Source of the DNA: SZUA-309 sp050185825
GTDB lineage: Bacteria; Pseudomonadota; Gammaproteobacteria; Pseudomonadales; Azotimanducaceae
Direction of reading: 5' to 3'
Length of the DNA: 64,000 bases
Assembly (NCBI GenBank): GCA_050185825.1
Contig: JBFWZA010000023.1
Location: 1 to 64,000, forward strand
Positions 1 to 8,257 of the stretch are shown in pieces (within the stretch, counting starts at the first letter, position 1; each line of letters begins with the position of its first letter). The notes beneath the pieces were generated by a model. That model was not told the DNA's origin. It saw nothing but the letters and a program-made list of their open reading frames with translations, and searched no databases. The translations under genes were made by a program, and so were the position numbers.

Positions 1-126
1 AGCGTCCAGCCCGCTCAGCGCGTGAGCTTTCTTGTGAGCGCCGACGCGCTGGGACGCTGGGCCTGGCACTGTCACCTTCTCTATCACATGGATTCCGGCA
101 TGTTCCGGGAGGTGGTGGTCGCATGA
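1..126 (+). CDS. copA: Copper-resistance multicopper oxidase CopA, C-terminal end only
   Basis: This is the last 41 codons of a gene that begins before the window. The peptide contains WAWHCHLLYHMDSGMF, the C-terminal type 1/type 3 copper ligand motif (HCHxxxHxxxGM) of multicopper oxidases; the CopA/PcoA form ends just after the GMF, as here. CopA is a periplasmic cuprous oxidase that protects against copper. The stop overlaps the start of copB (ATGA), the usual copAB arrangement. Only the final ligand loop is visible, so the other domains cannot be checked. Confidence 0.85.
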   Translation, partial: SVQPAQRVSFLVSADALGRWAWHCHLLYHMDSGMFREVVVA

Positions 127-1001
127 GCAGTTCCACAGCACCAATGAAAGCGCCCCGGGTGAGGGGAGGCAGGGTCGGCGTCTTGGTCTCTTACGGATTT
201 ATTGCGTTTCTGACCGCTGCGCCGGTTCATGCGGAAATGGCGGCACATGATATGGGTGGAGCCATGGAGATGGGTTCCACGCAGGGCGGCAGGCCGCCGC
301 CGGATGCGCGCGATCCGCATGCCTATGCGGGCGGGCAGGACTTCGGCCCCTACGAGCTGAAGCTCGGTGACAGGCACAATTTCGCGTCGCTGCTCGCAGA
401 GAATCTTGAGGGCGCGTGGAGCGACGGCCAGAGCGCGTTGAAGTACGACCTGCAGGGCTGGTACGGCGGGCTCTACAACCGCACGGTGCTCAAGGCCGAA
501 GGCGATGCCACGGAAGGCCGGATCGAGGACGCCCGCACGGAGGTGCTCTACGGCCGGGCGCTCAGGTCCTACTGGGATGGCCAGGTGGGGATCCGTCTCG
601 ACAGCGGCGACGGCCCGGATCGCACGTGGCTGGCGTTCGGCATGCAGGGACTCGCCCCGTACTGGTTCGAGCTGGATCTGGCGGCATACGTCGGTGAGAG
701 CGGGCGGACGGCGCTGCGTCTGGATGCCTCATACGAGCTGCTGTTCACACAGAGACTGATCCTGGAGCCGACGCTGGAAGCAAACGTCTACGGCAAGGAT
801 GACCCGGCCCGTGGCCTCGGCAGCGGCCTTGCGGACGTCGATCTGCAGCTGCGGCTGCGCTACGAGATCCGTCGTGAGATCGCGCCGTACCTCGGTGTCT
901 CGTGGGTGCGGAAGTTCGGTGAGACGGGTGACCTTGCCGAGGCGAACGGCGGCGACGCGAGCGAGCTTCAGTTCGTCGCCGGCCTCAGATTCTGGTTTTA
1001 A
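123..1001 (+). CDS. copB: Copper resistance outer-membrane protein CopB
   Basis: The predicted 292-residue protein has a Sec signal peptide over about residues 1-38 (hydrophobic core followed by PVHA), then a short Met/His segment (AAHDMGGAMEMGS), then a beta-barrel-like region ending in the aromatic residues RFWF, a typical outer-membrane barrel terminus. CopB family hallmarks include the DFGPYELK and LKYDLQGWYGG segments near the start of the barrel. It is the outer-membrane partner of CopA and is thought to bind or restrict copper at the cell surface. The ATG overlaps the copA stop by four bases, so the two are co-translated. The N-terminal Met-rich part is shorter than in Pseudomonas CopB. 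Confidence 0.9.
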   Translation: MSSSTAPMKAPRVRGGRVGVLVSYGFIAFLTAAPVHAEMAAHDMGGAMEMGSTQGGRPPPDARDPHAYAGGQDFGPYELKLGDRHNFASLLAENLEGAWSDGQSALKYDLQGWYGGLYNRTVLKAEGDATEGRIEDARTEVLYGRALRSYWDGQVGIRLDSGDGPDRTWLAFGMQGLAPYWFELDLAAYVGESGRTALRLDASYELLFTQRLILEPTLEANVYGKDDPARGLGSGLADVDLQLRLRYEIRREIAPYLGVSWVRKFGETGDLAEANGGDASELQFVAGLRFWF

Positions 1002-1015
1002 CAGGAGACTTCCCG

Positions 1016-2524
1016 ATGAGATGTAGAGTGCTGGCTGCGGCGGGCATGCTGCTCGCGTTGACGGTCGGCGTGGCTGCAGGCCGCTGGTGGTCGGGAGGCT
1101 TGCCATCGGGCGAAGGCGCCTCGGGTGAGCGGGAGGTTCTCTACTGGAAGGCGCCGATGGATCCCAACTATCGACGCGACAAGCCGGGCAAGTCGCCCAT
1201 GGGCATGGACCTGGTTCCGGTGTACGCGGATGAAGGTCCGGGAGAGGCGCCGGGTGTCGTCTCGATCGATCCGCAGGTCGTCAGCAATCTGGGCGTGAGG
1301 ACGGCTGCGGTCGAGCAGGGAATCCTGTCGCGCCGTATCGAGACCGTGGGCTATGTCGGCTACGACGAGGACACGCTCCACCAGATCAGCACCCGCGTGG
1401 ATGGCTGGATCGAGAAGCTGTCGGTCAAGGCCGCGGGTGATCCCGTGCGCGAAGGACAGGTACTGTTCGAGCTCTATTCGCCTACGCTCGTCAATGCCCA
1501 GGAGGAGTACCTCGTGGCGCTGCAGAACGGCAATGCGGTGCTGCTGAGCGCGTCCCGCGAGCGGCTGGCAGCGCTCGGGGTCACGGCGGGGGAGATCGAG
1601 CGGCTCGACCGCGAGCGCAGGGTCGACCAGCGCATCCGGGTCTTCGCCCGGTCGGATGGGGTGCTCGCGAATCTGGGGGTCCGGGAAGGCAGCTACATCG
1701 TACCGGCCACGGCAGTGATGTCGATCGCCGATCTCGACAGCGTCTGGGTGCTGGCGGAGGTATTCGAGCGGCAGGCTGCCTGGGTCCGCCCCGGTCAGCG
1801 TGCCGAGGTGACGCTGGATTACCTGCCGGGCAGGCAGTGGCGGGGCTCGGTGGACTACATCTACCCCGAGCTCGACCAGCGTACGCGGACGCTCAAGGTG
1901 CGGCTGCGTTTCGACAATCCAGGCGCCGTGCTGCGCCCGAACATGTTCTCCCGGGTCGTCATCTTCGGCGAGGCAACGCCGCCCGTGGTGCACGTGCCCC
2001 GGGAGGCGCTGATTCGCGGAGGCCGGCTCGACCGGGTGGTGCTGGCGCTCGGGCAGGGACGGTTTCGCAGCCAGCCCGTTGAGGTCGGGCTGGAGTCGGG
2101 TGATCGGGTCGAGATCCGCACCGGGCTGGCGGCAGGGGACCGCGTGGTGACATCCGGGCAGTTTCTCATCGATTCGGAGTCAAACATCGAGACTTCGCTG
2201 GCCCGGCTGAACGAGAGAAGCTCAGCGCCGCCGGAGACAGTCAGGGTCGCGGCCGTAGTGCGTGGGATCGACTCTGCCGAACGGGCGATCGAGCTCAAGC
2301 ACGGTCCGGTTCCGGAGTGGTCGTGGCCAGCCATGACCATGCCCTTTCCCGTGCAGGACCCGCAGATTCTGGATACCGTCAGCCTGGGCGAACCGGTGAT
2401 GGCAACAATCGGCAGGTTCGAGGGTGATCGCTACGTCGTCCTGGAGATACTGCCGGCAGGTGCCGAACCTGACCAAGACGCCGCCGGCCATCAGCACCAG
2501 CATACTGCGGACACCGTTCAGTGA
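1016..2524 (+). CDS. cusB: Heavy-metal RND efflux periplasmic adaptor (CusB type) with N-terminal metal-binding and C-terminal CusF-like domain
   Basis: This is a membrane fusion protein linking the inner-membrane CusA pump to an outer-membrane channel. Residues 1-25 are a signal anchor. About residues 40-72 form the heavy-metal-binding segment (YWKAPMDPNYRRDKPGKSPM, then GMDLVPVY). The adaptor core with its barrel-sandwich and helical hairpin occupies about residues 80-390. About residues 405-490 resemble the periplasmic chaperone CusF, including WSWPAMTMPF, where Trp and two Met residues normally bind Cu(I)/Ag(I). CusF is usually a separate protein, so here the chaperone is fused to the adaptor. 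The stop overlaps the GTG start of the pump gene. Substrate is inferred as Cu(I)/Ag(I). Confidence 0.9.
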   Translation: MRCRVLAAAGMLLALTVGVAAGRWWSGGLPSGEGASGEREVLYWKAPMDPNYRRDKPGKSPMGMDLVPVYADEGPGEAPGVVSIDPQVVSNLGVRTAAVEQGILSRRIETVGYVGYDEDTLHQISTRVDGWIEKLSVKAAGDPVREGQVLFELYSPTLVNAQEEYLVALQNGNAVLLSASRERLAALGVTAGEIERLDRERRVDQRIRVFARSDGVLANLGVREGSYIVPATAVMSIADLDSVWVLAEVFERQAAWVRPGQRAEVTLDYLPGRQWRGSVDYIYPELDQRTRTLKVRLRFDNPGAVLRPNMFSRVVIFGEATPPVVHVPREALIRGGRLDRVVLALGQGRFRSQPVEVGLESGDRVEIRTGLAAGDRVVTSGQFLIDSESNIETSLARLNERSSAPPETVRVAAVVRGIDSAERAIELKHGPVPEWSWPAMTMPFPVQDPQILDTVSLGEPVMATIGRFEGDRYVVLEILPAGAEPDQDAAGHQHQHTADTVQ

Positions 2525-5500
2525 TCGCCGCCGTCATCCGCTGGTCGATCGAGAACCGCTTTCTGGTGCTGCTGGCGACCGGCTTTCTCATCGGCTGGGG
2601 GATTTACTCGCTGCGGGAGACGCCCATCGATGCGCTGCCTGACCTCTCCGATGTCCAGGTGATCATCAAAACGCCGTTTCCGGGCCAGGCGCCGAAGGTC
2701 GTGGAAGATCAGGTGACCTATCCGCTCACGACAGCGATGCTCGCCGTGCCCAAGGCGGTGACCGTGCGCGGGTACTCGTTCTTCGGCGACTCGTACGTGT
2801 ACATCCTCTTCGAGGACGGCACGGACCTCTACTGGGCCCGATCCCGGGTGCTGGAGTACCTGAGCCAGGTTGCCGGTCAGCTGCCGGACGGGGCGAAACC
2901 CGCGCTGGGCCCCGATGCAACCGGCGTCGGCTGGGTCTACGAGTACGCGCTGGTCGATCGCAGCGGACGGCACGATCTGTCGGAGTTGCGCAGCCTGCAG
3001 GACTGGTTTCTGAAGTACGAGCTGCAGACGGTGCCGGGCGTGGCCGAGGTGGCAACCATCGGCGGCATGGTCCGTCAGTATCAGGTGGTGGTGGATCCGG
3101 ACAAGCTGCGCGCCTTCGGCATTCCGCTTGCCCGGGTCAAGATGGCCATTCAATCCGGCAACCAGGAGGCGGGTGGGTCGGTGGTCGAGATGGGAGAAGC
3201 GGAGTACATGGTCCGCGCGACGGGCTACGTACAAGGCCTCGATGATCTGTCGCAGGTGCCTCTGGGCGTCGACCCGAACGGTACGCCCATCGTCCTCTCG
3301 GACGTGGCGGAGCTTCGACTGGGGCCGCAGATGCGGCGCGGCATCGTCGAGCTCGACGGCGAAGGCGAGGTGGTGGGTGGGGTGGTCGTGATGCGGTGGG
3401 GTGAGAATGCCTCGCGGACGATCAGCAGGGTGAAGCAGCGGCTCGAAGCGCTCGAGGGCAGCCTGCCGGACGGCGTTGAGGTCGTCACGACCTACGACCG
3501 ATCGGCGCTGATCGAGCGGGCAGTGGCCACACTCGAGGAGAAGCTCGTCGAGGAGTTTCTCGTGGTAGCGTTGGTATGCGCCGTGTTTCTCTTTCACATC
3601 CGCTCGTCTGCCGTGGTGATCCTGAGCCTGCCGGTGGGCATTCTTGTCGCGTTCATCGTCATGCACCAGCAGGGGCTCAATGCCAACATCATGTCGCTCG
3701 GCGGCATCGCCATCGCCATCGGTGCGATGGTGGATGCTGCGATCGTGATGATCGAAAACGTGCACAAGCACATCGAGCGCGAGCCGCTGACCGATCAGAA
3801 CCGCTGGCAGGTGATCGGTGATGCCGCGAGTGAGGTGGGCCCGCCGCTGTTCTTCTCACTGCTGATCATCACCCTGAGCTTTCTGCCGGTCTTCACGCTG
3901 GAGGCGCAGGAAGGACGCCTGTTCGCGCCGCTGGCTTTCACCAAGACCTACGCCATGGCCGCGGCTGCGGGACTGTCGATCACGCTGGTCCCGGTGCTGA
4001 TGGGCTACTTCATCCGGGGGCGGGTGCTGCCGGAGCACCGGAATCCGGTCAACCGGCTGCTGATCGCGGCCTACCGGCCGGTCATCAACGGTGTCCTCAG
4101 GTTCCCCAGATCGACCCTGGCCGTGTCCCTGGCGGTCCTGGTCGTCGGGCTGCTGCCGGTCACCCGGATCGGCTCCGAGTTCATGCCGCCGCTCGACGAG
4201 GGGGATCTGATGTACATGCCCACCACCCTGCCGGGGGTGTCGGTCGACAAGGCCCGGGAAATCCTTCAGCAGACCGACCGGATGATCCGGACCGTGCCGG
4301 AGGTGAAGAGCGTGTTCGGGAAGATCGGACGGGCCGATACGGCCACCGATCCGGCGCCGCTGACCATGGTCGAGACGGTCATTCAGCTCAATCCCAGGGA
4401 AGCGTGGCGGGAAGGGATGACGCCGGAGGGATTACGTGCCGAGCTCGATCGGATCGTTCAGTTCCCGGGACTCACCAATGCCTGGGTAATGCCGATCAAA
4501 ACCCGCATCGACATGCTCGCCACCGGCATCAAGACGCCGGTGGGCATCAAGGTGGCCGGTCCGGACCTGACCGTCATCGAGCGGATCGGCAAGGACCTGG
4601 AGCGGGTGCTCGCGAACGTGCCGGGTACGGCATCCGTGTACTCCGAACGCGTGGCAGGCGGGCGCTACATCGATGTGGACATCGATCGCCGGCGGGCGTC
4701 CCGGTACGGTCTGAACATCAGCGACGTTCAGGACATCGTGCGGACCGCCATCGGCGGCATGAACGTGACGACCACGGTGGAAGGGCTGGAGCGGTATCCG
4801 GTCAACGTCAGATATCCACAGCGGGTTCGGGATTCCGTGGAGCAATTGAAGCTTCTGCCCATCGTCACGCCGCAGGGTGCGCGGATCGCGCTGGCCGATG
4901 TGGCGGACGTGACGGTCGTCGACGGCCCGCCGATGATCAAAAGCGAAAATGCGCGGCTGAACGGCTGGAGCTTCGTCGACATCACCGGGCGCGACCTCGG
5001 CTCTTACGTTGCGGACGCGCAGCGTGCGGTACGGGATCTCGTGGAGTTGCCGCCCGGCTACTCCCTGGCCTGGTCCGGACAGTACGAGTACATGGTTCGC
5101 GCAAAGGAACGGCTGATGCTCGTCGGCCCGGTGACGCTGGCCATCATCGTGCTCCTGCTCTACGTCAACTTCCGGCGCTTTGCCGAGGTCGCCATCATCA
5201 TGGGAACGCTGCCCATGGCGCTGATCGGCGGCATCTGGCTGCTCTACCTGCTCGACTACGACCTGTCCGTCGCGGTTGGCGTCGGGTTCATCGCCCTGGC
5301 CGGTGTCGCCGTGGAGATCGGGGTGGTGATGCTGGTCTACCTCAATCAGGCCTTCAGGCACCGGACGACGCTGGCGGAAACGGAAAATCGTGCCCTGACG
5401 ATGGAGGACGTGCGCTACGCGGTGATCGACGGGGCGGTGCTGAGGGTCCGGCCGATCATGATGACCGTGGCGGCCATCATCGCGGGGCTGCTTCCCATCA

Positions 5501-5655
5501 TGCTCGGCAGCGGCACGGGTTCCGAGGTCATGCGACGGATCGCCGCGCCGATGGTGGGTGGCATGGTGAGTGCGACCATACTGACCCTCATCGTCATTCC
5601 CGCACTGTTCCTGATCTGGCGTGGCAGACAGACCGGGAAGCTCAACCCGGGCTAG
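2521..5655 (+). CDS. cusA: Heavy-metal efflux RND pump CusA
   Basis: At 1044 residues this has the normal length for the HAE/HME RND family. The GTG start overlaps the cusB stop (GTGA). It begins with the standard first transmembrane helix and PIDALPDLSDVQVIIKT. Further family signatures are the TM4 stretch GAMVDAAIVMIENVHKHIE, which carries the proton-relay acids, IGSEFMPPLDEGDLMYMPTT after the central helix, and DMLATGIKTPVGIK in the periplasmic metal-binding region. It exports monovalent copper or silver from periplasm or cytoplasm using proton flux. No separate cusC outer-membrane channel is visible nearby. The end overlaps the convergent permease gene by 14 bases. Confidence 0.93.
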   Translation: MIAAVIRWSIENRFLVLLATGFLIGWGIYSLRETPIDALPDLSDVQVIIKTPFPGQAPKVVEDQVTYPLTTAMLAVPKAVTVRGYSFFGDSYVYILFEDGTDLYWARSRVLEYLSQVAGQLPDGAKPALGPDATGVGWVYEYALVDRSGRHDLSELRSLQDWFLKYELQTVPGVAEVATIGGMVRQYQVVVDPDKLRAFGIPLARVKMAIQSGNQEAGGSVVEMGEAEYMVRATGYVQGLDDLSQVPLGVDPNGTPIVLSDVAELRLGPQMRRGIVELDGEGEVVGGVVVMRWGENASRTISRVKQRLEALEGSLPDGVEVVTTYDRSALIERAVATLEEKLVEEFLVVALVCAVFLFHIRSSAVVILSLPVGILVAFIVMHQQGLNANIMSLGGIAIAIGAMVDAAIVMIENVHKHIEREPLTDQNRWQVIGDAASEVGPPLFFSLLIITLSFLPVFTLEAQEGRLFAPLAFTKTYAMAAAAGLSITLVPVLMGYFIRGRVLPEHRNPVNRLLIAAYRPVINGVLRFPRSTLAVSLAVLVVGLLPVTRIGSEFMPPLDEGDLMYMPTTLPGVSVDKAREILQQTDRMIRTVPEVKSVFGKIGRADTATDPAPLTMVETVIQLNPREAWREGMTPEGLRAELDRIVQFPGLTNAWVMPIKTRIDMLATGIKTPVGIKVAGPDLTVIERIGKDLERVLANVPGTASVYSERVAGGRYIDVDIDRRRASRYGLNISDVQDIVRTAIGGMNVTTTVEGLERYPVNVRYPQRVRDSVEQLKLLPIVTPQGARIALADVADVTVVDGPPMIKSENARLNGWSFVDITGRDLGSYVADAQRAVRDLVELPPGYSLAWSGQYEYMVRAKERLMLVGPVTLAIIVLLLYVNFRRFAEVAIIMGTLPMALIGGIWLLYLLDYDLSVAVGVGFIALAGVAVEIGVVMLVYLNQAFRHRTTLAETENRALTMEDVRYAVIDGAVLRVRPIMMTVAAIIAGLLPIMLGSGTGSEVMRRIAAPMVGGMVSATILTLIVIPALFLIWRGRQTGKLNPG

Positions 5656-6964
5656 GTGCATTCCGGCGACGCCCGGCGAGATAGAAGCGTTCCAACGCGA
5701 AGATGGCGGCGATCGACGCCACCGCGATGACGACGATCGGCGCATCCGCCGAGCCCTTGATGACGAGAAAGGCGATCAGGGCTGCGGCATCCAGCGTGAT
5801 AGCGGACCACAGGATACCGGCGCGTGCCTGCACCTCGCTGCGCAGATTCCGCAGGACGCCCCAGTGGATGGCCATGTCCATCACCAGATAGAAGATGGCG
5901 CCGAGCGACGCGATCCGGCTGAGATCGAAGAACGCGGCCAGGAGACCTGCCAGCACCACGGTGTAAACCAGAGTGTGCTGCTGAATGCCGCCGGGCATCC
6001 CGAAGTGGCGGTGCGGGATGATGTTCATGTCGGTCAGCATCGCCAGCATGCGTGACACCGCGAACATCGAGGCCAGCAATCCGGATGCGGTCGCCACGAT
6101 CGCGATGGCGACGGTGAACGCGACACCGGCATTGCCGAGCACCGGGCGCGATGCCTCGGCCAGAGCGTAGTCTTTCGCGCGGACGATCTCTTCGACGCTG
6201 AGCGTCGAGCCGACGCCGAACACCACGAACAGGTAGACGACGAGGCAGATCACGAGCGAGATCACGATGGCGCGTCCGACGTTCCGGCTCGGGTCGACAA
6301 CCTCGTCGCCGCTGTTCGTAATCGTGGTGAATCCCTTGTAGGCCAGAATGGCGATCGCAACGGCCGCAAGAAAGCCGGCCGGGGTCACGCCTTCCGCGAG
6401 GCTGCCGTTCTGGGCAGGCTTGAATGTCCAGCCGGATGCCCAGAGCGCTGCGCCGGAAAACGCGACGATACCCAGAATCTTGACTGCGGCGGTCACCTTG
6501 GAGATCCAGCCGATGAACTGATTGCCGGCGACGTTGACGAGAAAGGCCGCGACGATGAGACCGACGGCCAGCGCTGGTACCAGCCAGCCGGGATCGTCCA
6601 CCTCGAAGAGCCGCAGCGTGTAGGTGCCGAAGGTCCGGGCTACGAGGCTCTCATTGATGATCATTGAAAACGCCATGAGCAGCGCGCAGGCGCCGGTCAT
6701 GGTCGTCCTGCCGTACGCCTTTTCGAGGATCATGGCGATGCCGCCCGCCGAAGGATACCTGCTGGTGACGCGGACATAGGTGTAGGCGCTGATGCCGCTG
6801 ACGATCGCCGCCACGAGAAATGCGAGTGGAAACAGGGGTCCGGCGTACTCGGCGACCTGCCCCGTCAGCGCGAAGATACCGGCGCCGATCATGACGCCGG
6901 TCCCCATCGCCACTGTCGCGGCGAGGCTCAGGCTGTTGGCTTTGTAGGGGCTGTGGTCATGCAC
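5642..6964 (-). CDS. APC-superfamily amino-acid permease
   Basis: The 440-residue protein has about twelve hydrophobic helices. It opens with SLAATVAMGTGVMIGAGIFAL, matching the APC family helix 1 motif (GxxxGxGIF), and continues with a SRYPSAGG-like helix 2-3 loop and YKGFTTITNSGDEVVDP, the usual conserved loop after helix 6. It probably imports amino acids or polyamines by proton or sodium coupling; the substrate cannot be read from sequence. The start used is GTG at 6964, with no strong ribosome binding site. It is the only minus-strand gene in the first 38 kb and converges on cusA with a short overlap. Confidence 0.8.
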   Translation of the reverse strand: MHDHSPYKANSLSLAATVAMGTGVMIGAGIFALTGQVAEYAGPLFPLAFLVAAIVSGISAYTYVRVTSRYPSAGGIAMILEKAYGRTTMTGACALLMAFSMIINESLVARTFGTYTLRLFEVDDPGWLVPALAVGLIVAAFLVNVAGNQFIGWISKVTAAVKILGIVAFSGAALWASGWTFKPAQNGSLAEGVTPAGFLAAVAIAILAYKGFTTITNSGDEVVDPSRNVGRAIVISLVICLVVYLFVVFGVGSTLSVEEIVRAKDYALAEASRPVLGNAGVAFTVAIAIVATASGLLASMFAVSRMLAMLTDMNIIPHRHFGMPGGIQQHTLVYTVVLAGLLAAFFDLSRIASLGAIFYLVMDMAIHWGVLRNLRSEVQARAGILWSAITLDAAALIAFLVIKGSADAPIVVIAVASIAAIFALERFYLAGRRRNAPSPG

Positions 6965-7019
6965 GTGCGTCGGTTCCGGTTCCCGGCTCGACGGACGGCC
7001 AGAAGACTCCGCCGGGCGC

Positions 7020-7051
7020 TTGACCTGTAAGTAGGGTACATCCTACAGGCT
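7020..7051 (+). promoter_or_regulatory. MerR-type promoter/operator copy 1, upstream of ackA-xfp
   Basis: The -35 TTGACC is at 7020-7025, a 20-bp spacer follows, and the -10 position holds CAGGCT (7046-7051), a poor hexamer. The left half-site ACCTGTA is intact, but the right half reads TACATCC instead of TACAGGT, a variant shared with the copy at 48103. It lies 45 bp before the acetate kinase ATG and should drive the 7097-16920 operon. Confidence 0.75.
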
Positions 7052-7096
7052 GCGCGACAGTGATTTCAGGTTCAATGCCGCCAAGGACCGGTTTGG

Positions 7097-8257
7097 ATGA
7101 TCGAAGAGCGACTGCGTGATCCGCTCGAAACTGGGCACCACATGCTGGTCGTGAACGCCGGCAGCTCTTCGCTGCGGCTCGCGAGCCATCGGCCGCGGGA
7201 TCCGTCGGACTGCCTTGCGGAGGCCAGATTGTCGCCGCCGCCTGCCGCCGATGCCGCGGTTCTGAGAGAGTATCTCGCCCGGCACGCGCTGCCGCCTCCG
7301 GCGGCGGTCGTGCACCGGATCGTGCATGGCGGCGCGCGGCTGAGCGAGCCCTGCGTGATCGATGCCGAGGTGGAGGCGGAAATTGCCCGGATCAAGGCCA
7401 TGGCTCCGCTCCACAACGGGGTGGCTCTGAACTGGCTGCAGGCCGCGAAGACGGCGTTCGGCGAGCAGGTGACGCAGATCGCCTGTTTCGACACCGCGTT
7501 CTACCGGGACCTGCCGGCGCACTCGGCAGAGTACGCGCTGCCGAAGGAGCTCAGCGAGAAGTTCGAGGTTCGCCGCTACGGATTTCACGGCATCGCGCAC
7601 CAGTCGATGTTGAGACGCTGGCAGTCCGAACGATCGGCGGGCGGCCGTGGGCGCGTCATCTCGCTGCAGCTCGGGTCCGGCTGCTCGATGACCGCGAGCG
7701 ATCACGGCTGGCCGGTCGAGACCTCCATGGGCTTTTCTCCGCTCGAAGGGCTGATGATGGGCAGCCGCTGTGGTGACCTCGATCCCGCAGCCGTGCTGCA
7801 TCTGATCGAGCAGGGTGGCTTCAGCCCGAAGGAGCTCGGCTGGATTCTGAACGAATCCTCCGGCCTGCGCGCCGTGTCCCGGGAGTCGGCGGACATGAGG
7901 GTCCTGTTGAGCAGCCCCACCGAGTCGGCGGCGCTTGCCGTTGCCATGTTCTGCCATCGGGCCCGTCACTATCTCGGGGCATATCTGGTGGCACTTGGCG
8001 GCGCCGACGCCATTCTCTTCGGGGGCGGTATCGGCGAAAACGAACCGGTCGTTCGCGCGCGGATTCTGGAAAATCTGGGGTGGGCGGGCGTGCTCACCGA
8101 TCCCGAGAGGAACGGCAGCGTATCCGGCGCCGTCGGAGGACCGATTCATGCCGACGGCAGCGCGGTGGAAGTCTGGGTGACCCCGCCGAACGAAGCGCGG
8201 GAGATGGCGCTGGCTGCGCGGGCGCTTCTGCTTCCGAAGCGGGAGATGCCGGTGTGA
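7097..8257 (+). CDS. ackA: Acetate kinase
   Basis: This enzyme converts acetyl phosphate and ADP to acetate and ATP in the cytoplasm. Family motifs are present in order: VVNAGSSSLRL (ASKHA phosphate-binding loop, about residues 18-28), FDTAFYRDLP, RYGFHGIAHQ, LGSGCSM, ETSMGFSPLEGLMMGSRCGD and FGGGIGEN. The length of 386 residues is normal, with a short N-terminal extension before VVNAGSS. It follows the first operator and is co-translated with phosphoketolase through a GTGA overlap. That pairing converts the acetyl phosphate made by phosphoketolase directly into ATP. No phosphotransacetylase gene is present here. Confidence 0.95.
   Translation: MIEERLRDPLETGHHMLVVNAGSSSLRLASHRPRDPSDCLAEARLSPPPAADAAVLREYLARHALPPPAAVVHRIVHGGARLSEPCVIDAEVEAEIARIKAMAPLHNGVALNWLQAAKTAFGEQVTQIACFDTAFYRDLPAHSAEYALPKELSEKFEVRRYGFHGIAHQSMLRRWQSERSAGGRGRVISLQLGSGCSMTASDHGWPVETSMGFSPLEGLMMGSRCGDLDPAAVLHLIEQGGFSPKELGWILNESSGLRAVSRESADMRVLLSSPTESAALAVAMFCHRARHYLGAYLVALGGADAILFGGGIGENEPVVRARILENLGWAGVLTDPERNGSVSGAVGGPIHADGSAVEVWVTPPNEAREMALAARALLLPKREMPV

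Noticed and set aside
998..1993. Long open frames on the minus strand across cusB, cusA, nqr, pgm, glgP and nifJ
   Set aside because: They are shadows of high-GC coding genes: unusual His/Arg/Asp-rich composition, no domain motifs and no ribosome binding sites.
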